Shown in pieces: positions 7,555-12,552 of a stretch of 12,552 nucleotides of DNA. Numbering within the stretch: position 1 is the stretch's first letter; every line of letters begins with the position of its first letter. The translations under genes and the position numbers were made by a program. Below the pieces are notes generated by a model, which saw nothing but the letters and a program-made list of their open reading frames with translations, was not told the DNA's origin and did no database searches. Origin of the DNA: Flavobacterium psychrophilum (GTDB lineage: Bacteria; Bacteroidota; Bacteroidia; Flavobacteriales; Flavobacteriaceae); NCBI GenBank assembly GCA_945866505.1, contig CAMBHH010000099.1:1-12552 (forward strand), given 5' to 3'.

Positions 7555-8386
7555 ATTATTAGTATTTATGATTAGTTGATGCCAAATGTCATAATTTAAT
7601 GTTAATTTTAAAAATTTTTTAAAATAAATATTACGATTAGGTTATGTTTTTGTGAAGATTACATTTTAAAAGTACGATTTATTGATATTATGCTTTAAAT
7701 GGGTAATTTTTTTAAAACATTCTTATTTTTTTATTTTAGTTAATGATTGGTAAAAAGTTAGATATGACTGAATTTTGATTAAAAAAAGTGAAATTGAATA
7801 TAAAAAACCTAAAATTAAGTTGTTTTATTTTTTCAGCGTTTTGTAAAACATTATCATAACTGATGTTTAACTAAAATTTTTGTTGCTATTTGATTGTTTT
7901 TGTATGTCAAATTCAAAAGTTTTGTAATATAATTAGCTTCCTTTGTTCTACATTGGTCCTTTATTATTACAATAAATAAGAATAAAGTGGTACCAACTAG
8001 TGAAAAGATTTATCTCTTTATAATTGCTTATTCATTGGCAAATTCTTTATATTTATAAGTATAAAATTGAATTGAAATCTTCGTTTTTTATAATAAAATA
8101 TCGTTAAATACTAATTACAAATTAGTTAAAATTAAAGTTCTACTAGTATTATTATACAAATAAAAACTGTTTAACTATCGTGCATTTATTGTTTAATAGA
8201 TGGTATTTATTCGTAAATAGGGCATATTTGTTTATCTAGATCGCATATTTATTATTAATTATCGTAAAAGGTTCTATTTAGTTCGTAATGCTACTGTGTA
8301 ATCTCGATTAAAAGTGTTTGTTATTTGGAATGTTTAAGTGAAAATTTTTAGCGAAATTTACGTCGAAATAAAATCTAAAACCCATA
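7555..8386. other. Long non-coding divergent region between susC and the Crp/Fnr gene
   Basis: This 832-bp, strongly AT-rich stretch has no credible coding frame on either strand. It must carry the leader and promoter of susC (minus) and of the regulator gene (plus), but I found no full TTG-N19-TAnnTTTG match on either strand. The only structure I can point to is the degenerate periodic array near the regulator (separate entry). A regulatory RNA for the susCD operon is possible, but nothing in the sequence proves it. Confidence 0.5.
8161..8305. repeat. Degenerate tandem array with period of about 21 bp
   Basis: Successive segments starting at 8182, 8203, 8222 and 8243 open with GCATTTATT, GTATTTATT, GCATATTTG and GCATATTTA. 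The first three end with TAGATG, TAGG and TAGATC, and the fourth with TTATC. Segments from 8161, 8264 and 8285 keep weaker traces (ACTATCGT, TTTAGTTC, GTAAT). Spacings of 21, 19 and 21 bp place the motifs on one DNA face. The array ends about 80 bp before the regulator start. Divergence between units is high, so this is a tentative repeat call in AT-rich DNA. Confidence 0.4.
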
Positions 8387-9016
8387 ATGAAAGAATTACT
8401 GAAACAAACTTACGGATATCAATTTGAGGATAAATTAATTGAAGAAATTGTAGAAACCTCTTTGCTCAGAGATTTCAAGGAAGGTGATATTCTAATTGAT
8501 TTTGGCGATTCTATTCGAAAAATGCCTTTGCTAATTTCAGGAGCCATAAAAATTTTACGAGAAGATTTTGATGAAGGAGAATTGTTGTTGTATTTTATCG
8601 AAAAAGGCGATACTTGTGCCATGACGATGGCTTGCTGTTTAGGTGAAACCAAAAGCGAAATTCGAGCCGTTGCCGAAACCAAAGGTCAACTAATTATGAT
8701 TCCTGTTAGCAAAATGGAGGAGTGGTTAGGCAAATATAAAAGTTGGAGAAACTACGTATTTAATAGCTATAATAATCGTTTAAAAGAAATGCTTTCAGCT
8801 ATAGACAATCTGGCGTTTATGAATATGGACGAAAGATTATTAAATTATCTAAATGACAAATCGAAAGTACTTAAATCCAATGAAATTAATTCGACACATC
8901 AAGAAATTGCTTATGACTTGCATACTTCCAGAGTAGTTGTTTCACGCTTGCTCAAGGCATTGGAAAACAAAGGCAAAATTAGTTTGAAAAGATCTTCGAT
9001 TGTTCTTCTGAAATGA
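8387..9016 (+). CDS. Crp/Fnr-family transcriptional regulator, putative sulfur-responsive
   Basis: A 209-residue protein of the Crp/Fnr fold: a cyclic-nucleotide-like beta-barrel (about 10-115), a long dimerisation helix (about 118-147) and a C-terminal winged helix (about 150-209). The helix-turn-helix spans HQEIAYDLHTSRVVVSRLLK (171-190). Two departures are notable. The glutamate found in many relatives (SRE) is Val183, so the operator need not be TGTGA or TTGAT. The cyclic-nucleotide pocket signature is absent and is replaced by Cys77, Cys83 and Cys84 in a TCAMTMACCLG segment. The N-terminal cysteine cluster of oxygen-sensing FNR is missing. The gene is immediately upstream of the sulfur-handling genes and likely regulates them. 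Persulfide sensing through these cysteines is my inference, drawn from the neighbours. Confidence 0.9.
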   Translation: MKELLKQTYGYQFEDKLIEEIVETSLLRDFKEGDILIDFGDSIRKMPLLISGAIKILREDFDEGELLLYFIEKGDTCAMTMACCLGETKSEIRAVAETKGQLIMIPVSKMEEWLGKYKSWRNYVFNSYNNRLKEMLSAIDNLAFMNMDERLLNYLNDKSKVLKSNEINSTHQEIAYDLHTSRVVVSRLLKALENKGKISLKRSSIVLLK

Positions 9017-9017
9017 G

Positions 9018-9031
9018 GTAACATTTGTTAC
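9018..9031. promoter_or_regulatory. Perfect 14-bp palindrome, candidate Crp/Fnr operator 1
   Basis: GTAACA-TT-TGTTAC is a perfect inverted repeat beginning 2 bp after the regulator stop codon. Its centre lies 33 bp upstream of the centre of the -7 element at 9054-9061, or roughly -40 relative to the expected start site. This is the position used by class II Crp/Fnr activators. Assignment to the adjacent regulator is inferred. Confidence 0.6.
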
Positions 9032-9045
9032 AAAACAGGTGTTTT
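9032..9045. promoter_or_regulatory. Second abutting 14-bp palindrome, candidate operator 2
   Basis: AAAACA-GG-TGTTTT is another perfect inverted repeat with the same layout (ACA-NN-TGT core) as the preceding palindrome, which it touches. It covers the place where a -33 box would sit. Binding here could block the promoter or form a cooperative double site with operator 1. Confidence 0.5.
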
Positions 9046-9053
9046 AAATCCCC

Positions 9054-9061
9054 TATTTTTG
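9054..9061 (+). promoter_or_regulatory. -7 promoter element for the tauE operon
   Basis: TATTTTTG matches TAnnTTTG fully and lies 19 bp before the tauE ATG. There is no TTG at the proper -33 distance (AAA instead), as expected for a promoter that depends on an activator bound at the palindromes upstream. Confidence 0.5.
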
Positions 9062-9080
9062 CGATTATAAATTTTTATAA

Positions 9081-9884
9081 ATGGAAATATCTCAAATAAT
9101 AGGATACATTTTGGCTGTTTTTGTTGGCATGACTCTCGGATTGCTAGGCAGTGGTGGCTCGATACTTTCAGTTCCTATTTTGGTTTATGTAATGGGAATT
9201 GAACCAACCTTGGCAACAGCTTATTCTTTATTTGTAATTGGTACAACCTCATTAGTGGGTGGAATTCATAAAGCCAAACAAAAATTAGTAGATTTCAATA
9301 AAGTAATTTTATTTGGAATTCCTGCAGTTATTTCTGTTTTTATTACTCGGAAAATTATAGTTCCAAGAATTCCTGATGTTATTTTTTCGACGGAGTATTT
9401 CACTCTGACAAAATCAGTCTTGATAATGATAGTTTTTGCCATTGTTATGATTTTTGCATCAGTTAGAATGATAAAACCATTGAAAGAAAAAAACTATACT
9501 GATGCTGACAAACTCAATTACAATACAATTGCATTACTAGGAATTTGCATTGGACTTATTTCTGGATTTGTGGGCGCTGGAGGTGGATTTTTGATTGTTC
9601 CAACTTTACTATTTTTTGCCAAAACACCAATGAAAATGGCAGTTGGAACCTCACTTTTTATTGTTACAGCACAATCATTAATTGGGTTTACAGGTGATAT
9701 CATGAGTGCCCAAATTATCGATTGGAAATTACTAGAATACTTTACTTTAGCGTCAATTATTGGCATATTTATAGGAAATTTTATTTCTAAAAAAGTAGCG
9801 GATGAAAAACTCAAAACAGGTTTTGGTTGGTTTGTATTAGCAATGGGAATTTACATCGTCATTCGAGAGCTTTTCTTATCATAA
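9081..9884 (+). CDS. TauE/SafE-family sulfite/organosulfur exporter (DUF81)
   Basis: A 267-residue polytopic inner-membrane protein, within the 240-280 range of TauE/SafE. The internal duplication of the family is plain. GLLGSGGSILSVPIL (20-34) corresponds to GFVGAGGGFLIVPTLL (162-177), and LATAYSLFVIGTTSLVG (44-60) to MAVGTSLFIVTAQSLIG (186-202). A hydrophilic loop at about 132-147 separates the halves; about eight membrane spans are expected. Members export sulfite, sulfoacetate or thiosulfate-type anions. Between a regulator and a CstB-like dioxygenase-sulfurtransferase, it probably removes the oxidised sulfur product, as TauE does in staphylococcal cst operons. The start follows an A/T-rich leader without Shine-Dalgarno. 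The gap to the next gene is 79 bp, with no terminator seen. Confidence 0.92.
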   Translation: MEISQIIGYILAVFVGMTLGLLGSGGSILSVPILVYVMGIEPTLATAYSLFVIGTTSLVGGIHKAKQKLVDFNKVILFGIPAVISVFITRKIIVPRIPDVIFSTEYFTLTKSVLIMIVFAIVMIFASVRMIKPLKEKNYTDADKLNYNTIALLGICIGLISGFVGAGGGFLIVPTLLFFAKTPMKMAVGTSLFIVTAQSLIGFTGDIMSAQIIDWKLLEYFTLASIIGIFIGNFISKKVADEKLKTGFGWFVLAMGIYIVIRELFLS

Positions 9885-9963
9885 TAATTTGCTAAAATGT
9901 GGATTTAGGAAAAGAATTCGACTAAAAAATAGATAAATTTACATTATAAAAACACTTTGAAAG

Positions 9964-11370
9964 ATGAAAATTAAACAAATTTACACAGGTTGTTTAGCAC
10001 AAGGTGCCTATTATATCGAGAGTAAAGGCGAGGTAGCCATTATTGATCCGTTGCGTGAAGTGCAACCTTATATTAATAAGACCAATAAAAATAACTCAAA
10101 AATTAAGTACATTTTTGAAACCCATTTCCACGCCGATTTTGTAAGTGGTCATGTCACTTTATCGGAGAAAACTGGTGCTCCAATCATTTTTGGACCAACT
10201 GCCAATCCAAGTTTTAAGGCGCATATTGCAACTGATGGCGAAGTTTTTCCTCTGGGAGAAATTACAATAACTGTTCTACATACGCCAGGACATACTTTAG
10301 AAAGTGTTTGCTACCTTTTGAAAGAGAAAAATGGAAAAGATTATGCCCTTTTTAGTGGAGACACTCTGTTTTTGGGAGATGTTGGTCGTCCGGATTTAGC
10401 TCAAAAAGCAGCGGATATGACTCAAGATCAATTGGCAGGAATTTTATTTGATAGTTTGCGAAATAAGGTAATGACTTTAGCAGATGATGTCATTGTTTAT
10501 CCAGCTCACGGTGCCGGAAGTGCTTGTGGTAAAAATTTAAGCAATGAGACCATTGGTTCTATTGGTGACCAAAAGAAAACCAATTATGCGCTTCGTGCCG
10601 ATATGACTAAGGAAGAATTTATCAAGGAAGTTACCGATGGTTTATTACCACCACCTTCTTATTTTCCGATGAACGTGAAGCTTAATAAGGAAGGATACGA
10701 AAATGTAGAAGACATTATTAGCGATGCCGTTGCTTATGATGCTGAAACTTTCGAATTAGTGGCTAATAAAATTGATACCGTAATACTTGATGTTCGTCAT
10801 CAGGATGATTATTCTAAAGGACATATTCCCCAGTCCATTTTCATTGGAATTGACGGCGATTTTGCTCCTTGGGTTGGTGCTTTAATTTCTGACATCAAAC
10901 AGCCTATTCTTTTAGTAACGCCAGTGGGAAGAGAGGAAGAAAGTATTACACGTTTGGCTAGAGTAGGGTACGACCATACTTTGGGATATTTGAAAGGCGG
11001 GTTTGAAACTTGGAAAAATGCTGGAAAAGAATATGACACTGTAAATTGGATTACAGCCAATGGTTTAGAAGAAATAATGGAAGAAAATGTTCCGATTTTC
11101 GATGTTAGAAAAGACGGTGAATTTACTGCTATGCATATCGAAGGGGCTCATTCCACTCCTTTGGATTTTATCAATGATCATTTTGCTGAGTTTCCGAAAG
11201 AAGAAGAATTTTATGTGCATTGCGCAGGAGGCTATCGCTCCGTGATTGCGGCTTCCATACTAAAAGCGAGAGGGTATCATAATATTGTCAATATTTTAGG
11301 GGGATTTGCCTCTATTAAAAAAACAGCAATAAAAACCACGAATTATGTATGTCCATCAATATTAAAATAA
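9964..11370 (+). CDS. CstB-like persulfide dioxygenase-rhodanese fusion (MBL-fold, two rhodanese domains)
   Basis: A 468-residue three-domain cytoplasmic protein. Residues 1-250 are a metallo-beta-lactamase domain of the persulfide dioxygenase (ETHE1) type: THFHADFVSGH (53-63), TPGHT (107-111) and SGDTLF (131-136). By homology Fe(II) is held by His54, His110 and Asp133. PAHGAGSACGK (180-190) carries Cys188, perhaps equivalent to the extra conserved cysteine of CstB. Residues about 265-355 form a rhodanese-like domain whose active loop reads TPVGREEES with no cysteine, hence a pseudo-rhodanese. Residues about 365-455 form a second rhodanese with intact loop HCAGGYRS and Cys420. The order dioxygenase, pseudo-rhodanese, active rhodanese is that of Staphylococcus CstB, which converts low-molecular-weight persulfides to thiosulfate. 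The thiol carrier here is unknown. Confidence 0.93.
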   Translation: MKIKQIYTGCLAQGAYYIESKGEVAIIDPLREVQPYINKTNKNNSKIKYIFETHFHADFVSGHVTLSEKTGAPIIFGPTANPSFKAHIATDGEVFPLGEITITVLHTPGHTLESVCYLLKEKNGKDYALFSGDTLFLGDVGRPDLAQKAADMTQDQLAGILFDSLRNKVMTLADDVIVYPAHGAGSACGKNLSNETIGSIGDQKKTNYALRADMTKEEFIKEVTDGLLPPPSYFPMNVKLNKEGYENVEDIISDAVAYDAETFELVANKIDTVILDVRHQDDYSKGHIPQSIFIGIDGDFAPWVGALISDIKQPILLVTPVGREEESITRLARVGYDHTLGYLKGGFETWKNAGKEYDTVNWITANGLEEIMEENVPIFDVRKDGEFTAMHIEGAHSTPLDFINDHFAEFPKEEEFYVHCAGGYRSVIAASILKARGYHNIVNILGGFASIKKTAIKTTNYVCPSILK

Positions 11371-11372
11371 TA

Positions 11373-11429
11373 CCGATTATGTATTCAATACAGTTCAATA
11401 AAAATTGAACTATTTTCATACTATATCGG
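11373..11429 (+). other. Large intergenic hairpin between the cstB-like gene and the small-protein genes
   Basis: The core is a perfect 8-bp stem, AGTTCAAT (11392-11399) with ATTGAACT (11404-11411), around an AAAA loop. Outer arms CCGAT (11373-11377) and ATCGG (11425-11429) also pair, as do GTAT (11381-11384) and ATAC (11418-11421), with internal loops. No strong T tract follows, so it looks more like an attenuation, processing or mRNA-stability element than a full terminator. The small dyad GTATT-C-AATAC (11381-11391) overlaps the 5' side. Confidence 0.5.
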
Positions 11430-11477
11430 CATTATATTAGAAATTTTTGATTATTTTAAATTCATGAAAAGTATAAA

Positions 11478-11681
11478 ATGAAAAATCTACTATTTACAAA
11501 TTGGCTTACCATGCGATGGGTGAGATTGGCTTTTTCACTGTTTTTGTTTCTTCAAGCCGTAACCACTAAAGAATGGTTTTTTATCGCATTTGGATTATTT
11601 TTCTTGTTTCAGGTTGTATTCAATCTAGGCTGTGGGCCAAATGGTTGTACTATTCCTAACCCTAAATATTCTAAAAAATGA
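11478..11681 (+). CDS. Small two-helix membrane protein with C-terminal CX4C motif
   Basis: A 67-residue protein without a family I can name with certainty. It has two predicted membrane helices (about 14-29 and 33-51) joined by a short TTKEW turn. A motif GCGPNGCTIPNP (51-62) with Cys52 and Cys57 and a basic tail KYSKK follow. Basic residues at both ends suggest that both termini are cytoplasmic, which places the cysteine pair at the inner face. The stop overlaps the thioredoxin start (ATGA), so the two are translationally coupled. The CX4C pair next to a thioredoxin and a persulfide dioxygenase suggests a thiol or sulfane-sulfur carrying role; this is inference. The start is the first ATG after the long 107-bp gap that contains the hairpin. 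Confidence 0.8.
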   Translation: MKNLLFTNWLTMRWVRLAFSLFLFLQAVTTKEWFFIAFGLFFLFQVVFNLGCGPNGCTIPNPKYSKK

Positions 11682-11980
11682 GCACTAATTTTGATACCAT
11701 TATAAAATCTGAAAAACCCGTATTAATTGATTTTTTCGCTACTTGGTGTGGTCCGTGCAAAACATTGGCGCCTATTTTAAAGCAAGTAAAAGACAATCTT
11801 GGAGAAGGAGTTACTGTACTAAAAATTGATGTTGATAAAAACCAACAATTGGCTTCCAAATATCAAGTTCGTGGAGTACCTACTATGATTTTATTCCAAA
11901 ACGGAAAGCAATTGTGGCGACAATCAGGCGTTTTGTCTAAGGAAGAAATTGTAAAAACCATCATTCAAAAAAGTAATTAA
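11678..11980 (+). CDS. trxA: Thioredoxin
   Basis: A 100-residue classical thioredoxin with active site WCGPCK (Trp23, Cys24, Cys27) and cis-proline Pro68 in RGVPTM. There is no signal peptide or membrane anchor, so it is a cytoplasmic disulfide/persulfide reductant. Its start overlaps the preceding gene by 4 bp, and its stop overlaps the next start by 1 bp (TAATG), which binds it tightly to two small cysteine-bearing membrane proteins. It is probably a dedicated paralogue, not the housekeeping thioredoxin, and may regenerate the CX4C proteins or reduce rhodanese-bound persulfide. The symbol follows family usage only. Confidence 0.95.
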   Translation: MSTNFDTIIKSEKPVLIDFFATWCGPCKTLAPILKQVKDNLGEGVTVLKIDVDKNQQLASKYQVRGVPTMILFQNGKQLWRQSGVLSKEEIVKTIIQKSN

Positions 11981-12177
11981 TGACAAAAAAAGCTATACTA
12001 ATTATAGGAATTGGAGTCGTTGTAGGAGCCATTGCGGGTTACCTATATTATTTTTACATAGGGTGTGCTTCTGGAAGTTGCGCTATAACATCAAAACCCT
12101 TCAATAGCACTTTATACGGTGCCGCAATGGGCGGATTAGTTTTTAATATGTTTATAAAATCACCAAAAAAATCATAA
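11980..12177 (+). CDS. DUF6132-like small membrane protein with CX4C motif
   Basis: A 65-residue protein. The first helix (about 5-27) has a glycine pattern, GIGVVVGAIAGYLYY. Then comes GCASGSCAITSKP (28-40) with Cys29 and Cys34, a second helix (about 43-58, YGAAMGGLVF), and a basic tail. Lysines at both ends predict cytoplasmic termini and a periplasmic CX4C loop. The segment GCxSGxCxITSxP followed by YG resembles DUF6132 and, more loosely, cysteine motifs of YeeE/YedE-type sulfur-compound transporters. It starts inside the thioredoxin stop codon (TAATG). The function is not established; its location suggests handling of reduced sulfur at the membrane. Confidence 0.85.
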   Translation: MTKKAILIIGIGVVVGAIAGYLYYFYIGCASGSCAITSKPFNSTLYGAAMGGLVFNMFIKSPKKS

Positions 12178-12205
12178 TTTCTTAATCAATTTAAATTTAA
12201 TAATC

Positions 12206-12412
12206 ATGAAAAAAAACATGGGTTCTACAGACAAAATCATTAGAATTCTAATTGCTCTGGTAATATGCGTTTTGTATTACACAGGAACAATTAGTGGTAC
12301 AACTGCTTTAGTTTTAGGAGTTTTTGCCATCATCTTTGCACTAACAAGTCTTATCAGTTTTTGCCCTCTTTACCTTCCACTTGGCATTTCTACTTGTAAA
12401 AATAAATTATAA
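12206..12412 (+). CDS. DUF2892 (YgaP-type) membrane protein
   Basis: A 68-residue protein with two membrane helices (about 11-27 and 33-52), the N-terminal MKKNMGSTDKIIRI and the C-terminal FCPLYLPLGISTCK. It is typical of DUF2892, the membrane part of E. coli YgaP, where it is fused to a rhodanese. Cys53 and Cys64 flank the conserved PLYxPxGIST segment. It lies 28 bp after the previous gene, with no terminator between, so it belongs to the same operon. Its pairing with rhodanese domains here is in trans. A membrane role in sulfur or thiocyanate handling is plausible but unproved. A second in-frame Met (residue 5) is a possible start. Confidence 0.88.
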   Translation: MKKNMGSTDKIIRILIALVICVLYYTGTISGTTALVLGVFAIIFALTSLISFCPLYLPLGISTCKNKL

Positions 12413-12552
12413 ATGATTGAAAAACAAATAAATAAAGACTTAATTCTAAGAGAACGATTGGCTTTGCAAAGGACAATTTTAGCCAATCAATCTACTTTAT
12501 TGGCATTTTTGCGAACCTCAATGTATTTTTTTGTGGCAGGTTTAAGTTTGGA
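12413..12552 (+). CDS. DUF202-like (YidH-type) membrane protein, 5' part only
   Basis: The ATG directly abuts the stop of the DUF2892 gene, and 46 codons are readable before the edge. After a charged N terminus (MIEKQINKDLILRERLALQR), the sequence TILANQSTLLAFLRTSMYF followed by VAGLSL matches the start of DUF202 proteins (ERTxLAxxRTxxxxxxxGL). They are small inner-membrane proteins of about 100-120 aa with about three helices and no known function. It is probably the next cistron of the sulfur operon. The right end is missing, so family assignment is from the N terminus only. Confidence 0.75.
   Translation, partial: MIEKQINKDLILRERLALQRTILANQSTLLAFLRTSMYFFVAGLSL

Noticed and set aside
8161..8305. 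CRISPR array
   Set aside because: The units are only about 21 bp, degenerate, with no distinct unique spacers, and there are no cas genes in the window.
8387..9016. Oxygen-sensing FNR
   Set aside because: The N-terminal cysteine cluster needed for the 4Fe-4S centre is absent; the three cysteines are in the middle of the barrel.
10809..11060. Minus-strand open frame inside the CstB-like gene
   Set aside because: Antisense to the rhodanese region, where the plus-strand motifs are clear; no independent support.
11438..11449. Separate promoter for the small-protein module
   Set aside because: AATTTTTG differs from TAnnTTTG at the first T and has no TTG at the -33 distance, so it was not called.

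Overview
The window is AT-rich DNA from a member of the Bacteroidota, most likely a Flavobacteriaceae species close to Flavobacterium. The evidence is a SusC/SusD outer-membrane pair, starts preceded by A-rich stretches instead of Shine-Dalgarno sequences, promoters of the Bacteroidetes type (TTG, 19 bp, TAnnTTTG), and protein sequences of flavobacterial style. No tRNA, rRNA, CRISPR array, transposase or integrase was seen.

Region 1 (1-2780) looks like an arginine/ornithine or cyanophycin catabolic cluster. On the minus strand an Lrp/AsnC regulator is followed, 38 bp on, by an exported cyanophycinase cut by the left edge. Divergent from them is rocD (ornithine aminotransferase), with a good promoter and a terminator. 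Cyanophycinase releases Asp-Arg dipeptides. Arginine yields ornithine, and RocD converts ornithine to glutamate semialdehyde.

Region 2 (2781-8386) holds a susC-susD operon on the minus strand, closed by a strong intrinsic terminator. No carbohydrate-active enzyme, sigma or anti-sigma gene is adjacent, so its substrate is unknown. About 530 bp downstream and 830 bp upstream of the pair are non-coding. These stretches contain a foldback element and a degenerate array with a period of about 21 bp.

Region 3 (8387-12552, running off the right edge) is the most interesting part. It encodes, in order, a Crp/Fnr-family regulator, a TauE/SafE exporter, a CstB-like persulfide dioxygenase fused to two rhodanese domains, a small membrane protein with a CX4C motif, a thioredoxin, a DUF6132-like small membrane protein with a second CX4C motif, a DUF2892 protein, and the start of a DUF202-like protein. 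The logic resembles the staphylococcal cst operon (persulfide oxidation to thiosulfate or sulfite, then export). Here the CsoR-type repressor is replaced by a Crp/Fnr protein with clustered cysteines, and a set of tiny cysteine-bearing membrane proteins is added. Two abutting 14-bp palindromes sit between the regulator stop and tauE, just upstream of a -7 promoter element, and are plausible operators. I propose this as a sulfane-sulfur sensing and detoxification system.
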